Source of the DNA: Earliella scabrosa
Lineage: Eukaryota; Basidiomycota; Agaricomycetes; Polyporales; Polyporaceae
NCBI GenBank assembly: GCA_022605405.1
Contig: JABYQQ010000031.1
Coordinates: forward strand, 342,583 to 406,582
Length of the DNA: 64,000 nucleotides
Direction of reading: 5' to 3'
Shown: piece after piece, positions 36,042 to 47,342 of the stretch
How positions within the stretch are numbered: the first letter of the stretch is position 1
Layout: each line of letters begins with the position of its first letter
The notes under the pieces: generated by a model
The model's database searches: none
What the model saw: the letters and a program-made list of their open reading frames with translations, nothing else
Told to the model about the DNA's origin: nothing
Translations under genes and position numbers: made by a program

Positions 36042-39000
36042 GTGTACCGCGACGCAAACCTTGACGTACATCTTGTCGCTTCGGGATACCCTCATGGCAC
36101 TGCATCGTCGTGCGGCACGGTGTCTACCACCTTGTCGTCGCTCGTCAAGAGTACGCACCGGAGGAGCAACGGGAGGACTCGGAGGCCCCGGCCGCGAGCG
36201 AGACCGGACCGACCACTACAATGTCTGTCTTTCGCGACCACCACTGGCACCATGACCATCACGGGACTGCTACGGATGGCCCCACTACCGTAGTGACCAC
36301 AGCGTTATCGGTCAACGGCGCAGTGGTCACTGGTACAAGCACCGACGTCGAGACAACGACTAGAACAACTCAGTCTGTGGTGGTGACCACCGGGACGACT
36401 ACGACGACTGAGATCACGACTATCGCCGCAGCCACGACGGCGACTCTACCGAACTCCGAGTTTACAACCGAGGCCCTCTCGTCAACCACTTCGACAACTA
36501 GTGTGGATGCCTCTCCGACAACCGAGTCCACCACTAATTCGAGGTCCACCTCGACTGTCGACGAACCTGCAGCGACAGCCGAGTCCTGTGCGTCTGCCGT
36601 CGGTGCAACAGCAACTGAGGTCGCGTCTAGCGAAGACCTCGATACGACCCGTCAGCCTCGAGCACTGATTCTGTGCCAGTGGCAAGCTCGCCCGCGGCTG
36701 AGACTACCAGTACTGAGTCTTTGGCAACGATTGAGTTACCCACAACTGATGTCTCCTCTAGCGCGGATCCGGCCGAGACGATATCCGCCGCAGAAACGTC
36801 GACCACTAGTTGTCATGTTTCCGCAACACCCCTCCAGACAGCGCAGATCCAGCTCAGACCAAGTAGCGAAGCGACGGAGACTAGGTCGAGTCACCCTGAC
36901 GTCATCGGAGGCCTCAACGCTAGCGCAGCAGACGCGACGACCACTAGCACAGAGACTCAGCCAAGGCCCAACTAGTAGCAACATGCCGTCTGAAACCACC
37001 TCGACGGACTCCACGGCGGCTGCCTCAGAGACGGACGAGTCCACTGCGACTGACGCGACAGGGAATGACGCTCTCGACGGCGACCGACTTGACTACTAGC
37101 ATGTCTATGTACAACCAACATGGCGGCGACTGTGGGGACTACGACCATCACCGGGGATCCAGGGGAGAATACCGACACATCGCCTGAACACAGCGCACGA
37201 TACGACCACCGCCGATACCATATCCACTTTGACTGACCCGTTCGTCACTGCAGAGGCTACCTCCACAGATGCGACTAGTTCTGCAGCAGGGACATCTGTC
37301 GCGACCGCCAACCCCTCTGCGACCATTCACGAATCTTCTGAGACGACAAAGTGTGTGCCTACGGAGACTACCGGGCCTGCATCCGAGCCTCCTGAGCGGG
37401 CCTCTTCAGCCGCCACCGGGACCACGACATCTGCCGTCCCTGTGGAATTGACAACGTCAATCGACTCGACTATTGGGGCCACCCTGCCGCTGGCGGCGAT
37501 GCGACGGCGAGCTCGGCGGAAGCGACTTGCAGTGATTTTGCCTCTGAGTAGACCGAGTCTGCCGCAATCTCAGACTCAATCGCAACAGCCGTCTCAATGA
37601 GGCGACATCGACAGCCGACGACAACCGGTACCGACGATTCCGTGTCGACTTGCAAGGTGACCAAATAGACCACCGCCAACGACGACGCGAGTATGACGGT
37701 CGGAGACCACTGTCAACAGTACGAACTCTGCAGGCTACAGAGGCGATGAAGACGAGAACATGACTGCGACCACTACGGAGGCGACCACGACTCTGAGGCT
37801 GGCGGAAGAGACTTACAAGGTCGCGAGCGCGGACGCAACGTCGACGGAGTCGGCCGCGGAGGCCTCTACGGACTTGACTACTACCGCAACCGACTCGACC
37901 GACGTGGGTCCTACAGCGTCCACTGAGCTTTCCTCTGTTCCGCAGACGATTCCGATGGACTAGGCAACGAGCGCTGATACATTATACCACGGACTTGGAC
38001 GCGACTGCACCCGCGACTGGCTCGACCGCTGCTGGCACAAGTGCTCAGGTGACCGAGGGGGCAAGCTCCACCACAGAGACAGAAGCCAACGTCGACCGAG
38101 CCGAGCCAGAGCCCGAATTCTGGTCAGGACAACGTCGGATGCGGATACTACAGCCAGCTCGTACTGACTGACGAGGCCTCTATCACCCAGCCTTCACTTG
38201 AGGTGACGTCCACGGAATGGACTCCTTCGGAGACCACGTCCCCGTCACTGAGGCTACATCGACCACACAATTAACGACCAGCTCGGACTCGAGGGCTCCC
38301 TCAGTGGGTGACGCTCCCGAATCCTCCGTTGAGTTGACCGAGAGCACCTCCTGCACGGAGAATACGTCCGAGACCACTTCGACGACGGAGACTCCCAGCG
38401 GCTCGCCGGATGCTACGGCCACGTCCTGGGAGATCACCTCGGAGACTCGTCTCAGCCCACCACCACGCAACTGATGTTACCTCGGCGACGACGGCGACCG
38501 CCTCTAGCGTGATTGAGAAACTTGACTCGATCGCGTCAATCACCGATACTGCTGCCAGCTCGATCTCGGACGCTTCAACCTGACTCGACAAGTATCAAGA
38601 GTGTCCAGGAGAACTCGAGCAGCGTGCAGAGCTCGACAGGGGCATGAGCAACGACGTCGACGTCCGATGTGACGACTGTCCCCTCTGGCACTGCTACTCC
38701 ACGAGCACGGCCCGGGAGAGCACGACTGACGCGAGCTTGAGCACGGTTTCAGTAACTAGCTTTTACGCTGCTTCCACTGACTCCGCCTCCTTCAAGTTGA
38801 CTACAGAAGCGGGTCTTCTGCGATATTGTCTACGGCTACCGTTACGGTTACCGTCGCCCCGACGGAGACAGCAAGTTCTGGGACACCGTTCACCAGTACG
38901 GTTACCAATGCTGAATCCACAGCCACCGTCACTAGCTCTACAATGGTTGGTCGTTCCTCGACTCAGTCACTCACGCCACTGCTACGGTGCGCTCAACGTT

Positions 39001-39185
39001 GAACGCCTTCCACACGGTGGCGAGCGCAACATCCGCGATCACGACTGCCTTCTGCACCGCGACACGGACGTCCACGACGGTCACCATGGTCACCCCTGTT
39101 GTTACCCACACTGCGACTCTCTGCGCCGCCGCTCGTCGCTTCTATCGATTTCAAGGTGTCAGGAGAAACTGCAGACGCTTCCTCT
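36042..39185 (+). pseudogene. mucin-like Ser/Thr-rich gene broken by frameshifts
   Basis: Over 3 kb the plus strand encodes Ser/Thr/Ala/Glu-rich low-complexity peptide that moves between frames. Examples are TTRTTQSVVVTTGTTTTTEI (from about 36360), AAETTSTESLATIELPTTDV (from about 36690), TTTATDSTDVGPTASTELSS (about 37880-37940) and SCTENTSETTSTTETPSGSP (about 38345-38410). It ends TATLCAAARRFYRF near 39150. Before the Ser/Thr-rich part, LVASGYPHGTASSCGTVST looks like the start of a mature secreted protein. At least five frame changes and several stops are needed to join the pieces, too many to be introns. The end is related to the relic at 8280-9480. Intact members would be O-glycosylated surface proteins. 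Real decay is favoured over sequencing error because neighbouring genes are intact. Confidence 0.6.
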
Positions 39186-39537
39186 GTATACAACTCCATC
39201 GTCTCACTCAGGCGGAGCTTGGATCCACCATACGGTACTAAGTATAGACGCTCTCTGTCGTAGATTAGAGTTCGTGGTATCAGCTTCTCTGTAGTTGTAT
39301 CGTCGTGGACCACATCTTAACTGTGTTCTAGCCCTTCCAGTCCCTCCATGATCTTCTTTCAAACCCCGGTGTGAATCTTGCAAGGGCAGATATGTTGAAC
39401 CCCGGGCCGGGCCGGAAGCCGGATATCTCAATCTGGGACATCGCCACAATATTCTTCCATCTTGACTCGAACAGACTCGAACTCGTTTCGCGCACAAAAG
39501 TCTAACACCCCTATTCGTAGAGTGGGCGAAATCCTCA

Positions 39538-41051
39538 ATGACTGGACAAATCGCGTTTCGCATCTCCAAGGGGATACAGGACACCGGCCGTCCACCGTGA
39601 GCACGCACTTGCCCTTGCCAGTGCATTGATTCGACAACTGACCGACTCTACTCACTACACAGGATCCCGCAAGCGTACGCATGGGCGGAGGCATACAATC
39701 CCACCGAAGGCCGTCCACTCCTGGATATGTCCCAAGGTGTGCCTGGAGTGCCGCCTCCGCCGGTCCTCCTAGATGCGCTTGCGAAGGCGTCCGCCACCCC
39801 TAGCAGCTGTGGGTATCTCCCTAATGAGGGAGAGCTCGCGTTGCGAAAGGCTATGGCAGAAGAGATGAAGGTTCGGTATGGTCCGGAAACGGATGTGGAT
39901 TACCGCGATATCGTGATCACGGCCGGATGCAATATGGCGTTCGTCGCTGTCGCGCTCACCCTCGCGGGTGCCGGGGACGAGATTATCCTCCCGGTGCCTT
40001 GGTACTGTGCTATTCTATTCACCGAGAGGTTTGCGAGCTGAAATGTATCTTGTATAGGTATTTTAACCACGAGTAGGGTTCCTTCCGGACGTCTCGAGTC
40101 CATTTGCCTAACTCGCCGCTCCTATTCCAGGATGACTCTCACCATGTTCGGGATCAAGCCGGTGCTCTTGCACACCTACGCGAAGGAGGGTTTCCTGCCG
40201 TCTCTGGAACGCTGTGCAGAGCTGATCACACCGAAGACAAGAGCGATTGTCCTCTGCACGCCGAACAACCCAGTATGTCTCCCTCTCAACCCTTCAAGAT
40301 CCACGTCCTTGACATGCATTCACAGACAGGTGCGATCTACCCGCACTCGCTTCTCGCATCATTCGCGACGCTCGCCCGCGAGCGCAACGTCGCACTCGTC
40401 CTCGACGAGACATATCGCGACTTCATCACCACCGGCGTCCCGCACCACCTCTTCGCGCCCGCAGGCAGCCCGACCGCGGCAGACAGCGGGCTTCCGGCAG
40501 ACTGGGACTGGCGCACGACTTTCGTCCACCTTTTCTCGTTCTCCAAGTCGTACTGCATCCCCGGCCACCGCCTCGGCCTCATCTGCGCCCCTCCCGGACT
40601 CGTGCCCGGGCTTACCACCGCGCTCGACTCGCTCCAGATATGCGCGCCGCGCGCGCCGCAGGTCGCGCTCGCGCCGCTCGTGTCGACACCCACGCTGCGC
40701 GCGTTCGTGCGCGAGACGGCGCAGGCGGTCGCGCATCGGCACACGCTGTTCAGGGATAGGCTGCCCGAGCGGTGGACGATCGGCTCGCAGGGCGGGTATT
40801 ATGCGTTTGTGCGCCATCCGTTCAAGGGGAGGCATGCGAACGAGGTGTGTAGGAGGCTCGCGGAGGAGATTGGGGTCGTCACTCTGCCTGCGGGCTTCTT
40901 TGGGCCGAGGAACGAGTATCCGGGGGAGACAGTGGGGGACGAGGATCGGTGGGTGAGGTTCTCGGTCGCGAATGTGGACGATCGGAAGGTTGAATTGGTA
41001 TGCGAGCGGCTGAGGGAGAGCGAGGAGTTGTTTGGGTGGGAGCTAGATTAG
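39538..41051 (+). CDS. class I/II pyridoxal-phosphate aminotransferase
   Basis: Five exons in phase (39538-39596, 39663-40001, 40058-40072, 40131-40272, 40326-41051) give 426 residues, the usual length of fold-type I aminotransferases. Exon 3 is a 15-base micro-exon adding YFNH between VPW and EMTLTMFG. Seen: MSQGVPGVPPPPVLLDAL near the start, YLPNEGELALRKAMAEEM, TAGCNMAFVA (cofactor phosphate region), TPNNPTGAIYP, LDETYRDF (Asp at about 212, pyridine N) and SFSKSYCIPGHRLG with the Schiff-base lysine at about 259. The Arg of RFSVAN near the C-terminus would bind the substrate carboxylate. The start follows an intron that restores RPPIPQAYAWAEAYNP. No targeting signal, so probably cytosolic. 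The substrate cannot be told from sequence. Confidence 0.92.
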
Positions 41052-41381
41052 TTCGGAGAGATACACAGAGGACACGGATCATCGCATTGGAGTACCGAAT
41101 GCGACCAACACCAACGGCGTCCAAGTTCCTACAAGATGCGGATACATTAGTTGCGGAAGTAATGTCAGCGTACAAGAGCCCCTATGCATTTAAATTTGAC
41201 CTGAGGAACGAAATGAGATGAGTGTGATACTTATAGCTACACTCGTCGCTCGATGACAACGATACGTTTCGCATACTAGTACATTTGAAGAGTCCAAGAA
41301 AAGGTATGAGCAGGCAATCGACTGCCTATAGCCGCATCCACAGGAACCAATGCACCTATCTGCGGTGGCGATCGACGACGA
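41052..41381. other. intergenic between convergent genes
   Basis: 3' flanks of the aminotransferase and of the minus-strand hypothetical gene. Nothing recognised. Confidence 0.5.
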
Positions 41382-42098
41382 TCAGCTGGAACGTAACGCC
41401 GGAGCCCTGTGCCACCATATGCCAGTATGGCGATACATGGCAGGGTCCGGCCACTTGAGGACCGTGGGCGGCGTCGGTGAAGCCCTACCCAACGAGTCCC
41501 ACACGAGCGCGTTCTCCTGCAACCTCACACTTCCCGGCATCCGCGGTGCTATCTCGAATAGCACTCCACACGTTCTCTCATACTGTGCAAGCGTGACCGT
41601 CTCTCCAGGAAGGTGGGGAACCGTGATAACAGCGATCGCCACCCCACCAGAGGCTTCTTGTCGCTCGTTCTCGATTGCAAAGCTCACCAGGTCGCCGTCG
41701 AGCTTCGCACCGATGATCCGTCCGACGATCTGGGGGTCGTACACGTCGTAGACTGGAGGAGATCCGAGCTCGGTGTAGAGCGTCCGGTAGATGGCCGGAG
41801 AGAGGGCGGCGATTTGGACGTGCATCCCGACGCGGATTGGCGTGCTTGGGCGGACGGGGACGTCGTATCGGTGGACGACGGTGAGGTGGATATTCTCGGG
41901 GCGAGAGAGGTTGATTCGTTCCCTCCATCGTGCGTAGATGCGGATACAAGACTCGTCACGGTTACCCATGACTGTGGCGAATGAGGCTGTCGGGAGATGA
42001 AGAGGTGAGACCAACTGAGAGCTTGGAGGACAAACGGACGTGCACCGTGCCGCGGTGACTGGTCCAGGTATGGCGCCACGTAAGACTTGACTCAACAT
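41382..42098 (-). CDS. hypothetical protein, 238 residues
   Basis: Single open frame. The composition after residue 45 is protein-like (for example LTVVHRYDVPVRPSTPIRVG, then VYDPQIVGRIIGAKLDGDLV). The first 45 residues are basic and low in acid (MLSQVLRGAIPGPVTAARC), which could be a mitochondrial targeting segment. An internal Met at residue 44 (MGNRDESC) is the alternative start. I do not recognise the family. The predicted pattern is mainly beta strands, and no catalytic motif is visible. It converges with the aminotransferase. Confidence 0.55.
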   Translation of the reverse strand: MLSQVLRGAIPGPVTAARCTSVCPPSSQLVSPLHLPTASFATVMGNRDESCIRIYARWRERINLSRPENIHLTVVHRYDVPVRPSTPIRVGMHVQIAALSPAIYRTLYTELGSPPVYDVYDPQIVGRIIGAKLDGDLVSFAIENERQEASGGVAIAVITVPHLPGETVTLAQYERTCGVLFEIAPRMPGSVRLQENALVWDSLGRASPTPPTVLKWPDPAMYRHTGIWWHRAPALRSS

Positions 42099-42553
42099 CT
42101 CCGATATGGAACTGGAAGACGCTCATTTCGGGGAGCTGTCAGCGAGTCTGGGGGATCGGTGAATGCTTGGGGGTTGGTTCGCCGGCGTAAGGACACCTCG
42201 AATCGTCGCAACGACGACTTCAAGGCCTGCGGCCCATACTTAGCTTCAAGAGAGCCTAGCATGGATCTCACTTCAAGTTGCTGCAGGTATAGCGATACGC
42301 CGCATGGAAAGCCACCAGATGTCAGTATCTTTTGGTCCGAGTCTGGCAACCGGACAAGATCAAGGTCAGTCAATTGTGTCGCCGCGGACGACTCGGATCA
42401 GAGCCTGGTATGAGATAGGTGAACGAAATTTGCGGCTAAAGGGGAGACGAGGAGACGATGGGCAAGTAGCAACAATAGCGGGTTATGGAGCAGTGAACCT
42501 TTGAGGCGAGGGAGATGTCGTGAATGAGAGGCGGAGGAAGATTGGAGAGAAGC
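42099..42553. other. intergenic, nothing recognised
   Basis: Upstream of the minus-strand hypothetical gene and downstream of the tRNA. No coding signal. Confidence 0.45.
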
Positions 42554-42557
42554 AAAA
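42554..42557 (-). terminator. RNA polymerase III terminator of the tRNA
   Basis: TTTT on the minus strand immediately follows the tRNA discriminator base, the standard Pol III stop. Confidence 0.6.
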
Positions 42558-42645
42558 TGGACCCTCCGAGAATCGAACTCGGGACCCTTGCATAGCATAT
42601 GGTAACCTCATAAGTACAAAGCTCTACCGATTGAGCTAAGGGTCC
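42558..42645 (-). tRNA. tRNA-Ile (UAU), intron-containing
   Basis: The minus strand folds as a cloverleaf. Acceptor stem: GGACCCT with AGGGTCC, discriminator A. D arm: GCTC-AATCGGTA-GAGC. Anticodon stem: TTGTA with TGCAA. T arm: CCGAG-TTCGATT-CTCGG. The internal A box (TAGCTCAATCGG) and B box (GTTCGATTC) are intact. The anticodon loop begins CT-TAT, giving UAU (42610-42612). About 15 extra bases (AGGTTACCATATGCT) sit at the canonical intron position and could pair with the anticodon through CATA. Position 37 would then be G, unusual for a tRNA reading AUA (normally A37). If the intron boundaries differ, the anticodon call could change. Confidence 0.85.
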
Positions 42646-42821
42646 TCAACCCGTCCGGCAGGCGCACACGGCTGCGTCCAACTATGCGCGTCGAGTTTCG
42701 CGCCCAAGTCGCGCATTGCATCTTGACCGCGGATACTACTGCTCTGTCTGCTTGCAACTTGCGTCAAGTACTAGGGCCTCCCGTACCTCGCTCCTAACCG
42801 CGCTGCTAGACTGGTGCAGAG

Positions 42822-44537
42822 ATGCTTCAGACCGGCCTAATCCCGAACGCACACAACGATCTTGTCACCGACGCGTCCTACGACTTCTATGGCCTCCATC
42901 TCGCCACCTGCAGCCTCGACCAAAGGTTCATTTCAGCCTCCTCATGCGCGCACGGACCGTTGTTGAGGGGTGATGTTGTAAACGCTCTGACAGGGTGAAG
43001 GTCTGGCAGCTGGACGAGAGCACCGGGACCTGGTCTGCGGAGCACCAGTGGAAGGTACGTCCCCTTTGAACGCGTCTCCTCTCCCTGTAACATGTTCAGT
43101 TGTGCTCAGGCGCATGACGCCCCCATCTCAAAAGTGAGCTGGGCCCACCCCGAGTTCGGCACTATTCTCGCGACCGCGTCCTTCGACCGGACCGTCAAAG
43201 TGTGGGAGCAAGTCTCCTCCGCCGACCTCGACTCTGGCCCCCAGCTCAACGGCGCGGGCCCGTCCAGCAGCTCGAGATGGGTCGAACGGGCGATGCTCGT
43301 CGACGCCAAGGGCACCGTGCGCGCCGTAGAGTTTGCCCCACACCATTTTGGCCTGAAACTGGTATGTTCACCGTCCCTTTGTCCCCGCCCTCGTCCCTGT
43401 CCCGTCCGCGAGTCGCGTCTGAGTTAGACATGTGCAGGCGACCATATCCTCCGACAACTATCTGCGCGTGTACGAGTGCCTCGAGCAGCCGTCCCTCTCG
43501 TCATGGCTACTGCTCGAGGAGGTCGATGTCCTCGGGCTGCCGACAACATCGCCTTCTGCCCGGTCGGTGGCGCACACGGTGACCATGGCCACGCCCACCC
43601 AGCCAAACGCGACGCTCGATGGCAACTCGGTTTCGCTCGTCGCCCATGCGCTGCAGCAGCAAGCCCAACAGAGCCAGCTTCCGGGCCGACCGGGGCTCGG
43701 GACGCGCGAGGTACGTGTAGTGCACCCTACCGCACCTCCACGAACCTCCCGCCGACGCACGCTGACCCGTTCATGCGCTTCCAGGCCGACGGTGGCTGGT
43801 GCATATCATGGTGTAAGGATAAATATTGGGGCGAGATCATCGCCGCAGGATGTGGGATCGACGGCATCGTCAAGGTGCGCCCCTCCCGCCTTCGCGCGCG
43901 TGGCCCACATACCTAACGCTCTCCGGGTACAGATCATCCAAGTTTCTCCCTCGCGCCGCCCATCGACGCTCCTATCCCTGAACCCCACTCCGTCGTCCTC
44001 GTCGAGGGCCGACGGTGCGACAGCGACCGCGGGTGGCGAGCCGGACGCACCCAAGACGTTCGCGGTCACGTCCGTAGCGTGGGCACCGTCGTGCGGGCGG
44101 TCGTACCACCTCGTCGCCGCAGGCTCACGGGACGGGCATGTGCGCATATGGCGCGTGCGGCCGCCGACGGCGGGCGAAGACCTGGACAGCGAGGACGGCG
44201 ACGGTCGGTGGACGGCAACCGTCGTGGGCGACTTTGACGACCACAAGTGGGTACCTCCTTGTTCCGCCTGCTTCGTGCTCACTTAACGATTCCTTGACAG
44301 ATCGACGGTGGGGAGAGTCGAGTGGAATGTCACTGGGTGCGTGCTTCGTTTCTGTGTTGGTGAATCGGGGCTGACCGTTCGTGTAGGACGATTCTGTCTT
44401 CGGCGGGGAACGATGGGCGAGTGCGGCTGTGGAAGATGACGTCGGGCAACGTGTGGCGGCCGGCAGGACATATTAGCGTTGAGCAGGCGGAGGAGCAGCA
44501 GGGCGAGGGCGACGCGGAGATGGCTGTCGAGGACTGA
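42822..44537 (+). CDS. SEH1: nucleoporin SEH1 (WD40 protein)
   Basis: About seven exons with short introns give roughly 430 residues. SEH1 is a WD40 propeller shared by the Nup84/Nup107 scaffold of the nuclear pore and the SEA/GATOR2 complex that controls TORC1. Seen: AHNDLVTDASYDFYGLHLAT then RVKVWQ (first blade), AHDAPISKVSWAHPEFGTIL then FDRTVKVWEQ (second), DNYLRVYE, the insect-to-fungus conserved WCISWCKDKYWG segment near the middle, RDGHVRIWRV and NDGRVRLWKM near the end. The start ATG at 42822 (MLQTGLIPNAHNDLV) fits the family. Two low-complexity insertions (Gln/Thr-rich, about 43600-43700, and Ser/Ala-rich, about 43970-44060) make it somewhat longer than the yeast protein. The stop is at 44535-44537. 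Confidence 0.93.
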
Positions 44538-44915
44538 GGCTTGAGCGGCGTTCGAGCTGAGTGTATCACATACTTTGTCGTGACAATGAGAAGCATGCGC
44601 GGCGAGCGGCCGAGCACGAGTGACTTTCGAGCGAAGTCATTAATTGAGCGGACGACGGGAAACATGATGGCATGGGATTCCGACAAGCATGGAGATGTAC
44701 AGCGGGGAGAGCGTACATACAGGAATAACGATAGCAATTGCACAGGTGATACGATGCAGGACGCAAAGATGACACTTGGAGAAACCGGAGGAGAGCTGGA
44801 GAGCACTGAGGGGTTGGATAGCAGGAGGGGCAACGGGATTGAACGTGAACGGTGAGATTTGAAAGCTTGAAGCATGAATCCATAACACATGGCACAAGGT
44901 GGGTGAAGAAGGTCA
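44538..44915. other. intergenic between convergent genes
   Basis: 3' flanks of SEH1 and of the tail-anchored protein gene. Nothing recognised. Confidence 0.5.
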
Positions 44916-45332
44916 TCAGACGCGACGCGTAGGATGGCTGCATGGAGAGCACGCGTCAGAGACATGTTCGCGCTCCTCGATGCTGATGCGAGGACAGAGT
45001 GCTTGCTTGCGTGCACGAGCGGGCAGGAAGGAGACTCACCTCGTCGTCCAGAGATAGTACGCCGTCCAGAAGCTGCCGACGGTCGCGCAGACGAGGCACG
45101 CAACGAGCAGCGCCATTCGCTTCTCGTACGAGGCCGGCACAAACTCGGTCACAGATAGGCCCCGGGCTGGGGGCGAGTCGTGCTCGCGGGGCGCGTTCTT
45201 GCGTGTCTGGAGGCGGGAGGTCGTAGGCGGGCGTGGGCGTGTGGGAGGGGCACGCATGCGGTATGAGCCTTTCTCGAGCGAGACGGAGGGCGAGGCTTGT
45301 GCGATGCGGACGCTGGGGATGTTGAAGGGCAT
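44916..45332 (-). CDS. small protein with one C-terminal membrane segment
   Basis: The first exon (45332 to about 45041) encodes 97 residues and runs into GTGAGT. A CTGAC branch site and GCAG acceptor about 100 bases on join a short last exon ending SHPTRRV, stop at 44916-44918; without splicing the frame ends at 45036. The N-terminal 70 residues are hydrophilic, basic and Pro-rich. ALLVACLVCATVGSFWTAYY is a single membrane span close to the C-terminus, so a tail-anchored or single-pass topology is expected. I do not recognise the family. The compact size and position between conserved genes suggest a genuine small gene. Confidence 0.6.
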
Positions 45333-45845
45333 TATGGGATGAGGGAGGAGGGGCAGAGAGAACTGGCGGAGAGAGATGAGGAAACGAGAGCTCGGATTCG
45401 GAGGGTGTCTGCTCTAAACGTACGTACCAATAAAGATACGTTTTCAATCGTTCCAGTTGAGGATTACACCCTTTCTCCGATGCCTGCAGTGACTATTGAC
45501 CGTAGGGGTAGGTGGTATTGGTTCGTCGTCTGTCGCCGGAGATGTTACGCAGTTGGGTCGAAACAGGGAAGCGGAACGTTGTCGCCTGAGCGCTGTGCAA
45601 TATCTCCTATCGAAGGAACGAACGCAGCGAGCACGCGATCAAGGGATGGAGGGACGAGGGCAAGAGCTAAGGCGCATTGATAGTGAGGTGATGGAAGAAC
45701 TTGGACAAGTCGGAGAAGGCGCCTATGACCGAGCGTACCCCAACTTCCCACTTCTGATAATTCAAGACGCAGAGCATTATATACCCGGTTTTCGACACGT
45801 CGTACACATGAAGCACGCAAGTCACACAGCGACTATCCGACGAGC
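45333..45845. other. intergenic, nothing recognised
   Basis: Promoter of the small membrane-protein gene and 3' flank of the 2H phosphoesterase gene. No further coding signal. Confidence 0.45.
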
Positions 45846-47342
45846 TCACTCCAGCGGACACCTCGCAACCGCGACGTACTCGCCCTCCGGCCCTTTGCTG
45901 CCCATCTCGCAAATCTGGAGCTCGTCTACCTCCCACTCGCCGAGGCTCACATGGACAGGCCCCTTTTTGGATTGAGCGAGCGAGCTCGTGTCGGCCATTT
46001 CCTCGTGGACCAGAATGGTCTTGAAGGCCTCGGATGCGAGGACGGACGGGTACGAGAACGGGATGCGGCCCTTCGGCCGCGGCTTGCGGTAGATCGTGTT
46101 CAGGACCGTGCAGTGAAGCTATGGAGCGGCGTCGAGCATAAAGACTCAAGGTGAGATCGATGGAAGAGGTCGTGCGTTTGACGCGCACCTTCAGCTTCCG
46201 GTCCTCGTCGACGAGCAGACCGGCATCCTTGAACGCCTGCTGTACAAGTACTGGAAAGCAGCAGTCGTCAGAAGCGACGTCTGAGGGAGTGGTCAGGCAC
46301 AACGAAAGGCCCGGACACTCACGCGCGACCTTCTTGAAAAGCTCCGTGCTCGCGCTGTCCGGGGCAGGACCGACCCACATGACGTGCGCCCGCTCCTGGT
46401 TGCGTCGCTCGGGCTGCATGATGTCCATGCTGTCGAGCAACACACGCAGCTTCTCTCCCGCTAGGAGCTCTAGAACCTTGGGCTTCACGTCTTGCAGAAC
46501 CTTGATCGCTGCCTCGACGGTGCGCTTAGGCTGGGTGTCGGACTCCGAGGCTGATGAGCCTCCGTTGGCATTGTTGCCGCGTCGTGCGTCTTCACGATCG
46601 AGAGACATGACTCCGAGCGTGAAGTGCATCCGACGCGCGGGGACTACGACGGTGGCGTCCAGACCGGGGATTGCAGGTTCGGCGGCGAGGAGCGCGTCGG
46701 TGAATGTCGAGACCGTCTCCCGGAATGCGGGGATGTGTCCCTGTTAGGCAGATTTGGTTCGTTAGCGTGATTGCGCAACGCTCGATGATTGACGAGCGAA
46801 GAGCGTACCAGTGGAATCGCGATGACTGTTGTGTGTAAGCGAGATGTCGTGAGTCGAGCGTACTTTCGACAGAACTTGGAAGAGAGCGCACAGTGTGTAA
46901 GACGAGGCTTGGGTGCTCGTTCGGTCTTCGCCTTTGGAGGTCGCTTGGATGCTGACTCTGAGGCAGAGCTCGCGGGGCCTGCAGTGTCGGGAGATGGCCC
47001 AGCTTCGACGGCCGCATCGTCAGGAGCTTGAACCGCGGCGTCACTCTTCCCTCGTCCGCGGGCCCGTCGTCCCCTGCCGCGACCGCGACCGCGACCACGC
47101 CCCCTACCTCTACCCCGTCCCGCAGACGAGCCATTCTCGGCAGTTGTCGCCTCGACTGTTGCCGTGACAGGAGGATTTCCTGTGGGTGTTGCGCTCATGA
47201 CTGGACCGAGGACGCTGGTCGTTGCTCTCGTCGTGTCAGTAGATGAGTGGAGTGAGCGAGAATGCAGATCGCTCCGTCTGAGTTGGCGTACTAATACGAG
47301 GCGAGAGTTGCGTGCTGCAGCTACCACAGCACACCGAAGCAT
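45846..47342 (-). CDS. AKAP7/ASCC1-like 2H phosphoesterase-type protein
   Basis: I join five to six short exons by phase. The core reads KPRLTHF-IAIPL-GHIPAFRETV, then ARRMHFTLGVMSLDRED, then VMWVGPAPDS, then DRKLK-LHCTVLNTIYRKP, and ends VAVARCPLE (stop 45846-45848). The two H-x-T motifs (HFT and HCT) and their spacing are those of the AKAP7/ASCC1 branch of 2H (2'-5' RNA ligase-like) phosphoesterases. Family members act on RNA or cyclic phosphate ends or serve transcription coactivator complexes. An N-terminal Arg-Gly repeat (about ten RG pairs, about 47040-47120) suggests RNA binding. A first Met at 47342 would give an Arg/Ser-rich mitochondrial-like leader (MLRCAVVAAARNSRLVLVRQ); a later Met at 47198 would remove it. 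Which is used is open. Confidence 0.8.

Noticed and set aside
40132..40956. 274-codon ORF over the aminotransferase
   Set aside because: Arg/Ser-rich shadow frame in GC-rich coding sequence; the PLP motifs lie in the other frame.
44330..45142. 270-codon minus-strand ORF
   Set aside because: Overlaps SEH1 exons antisense and gives low-complexity Ser-rich sequence without motifs.
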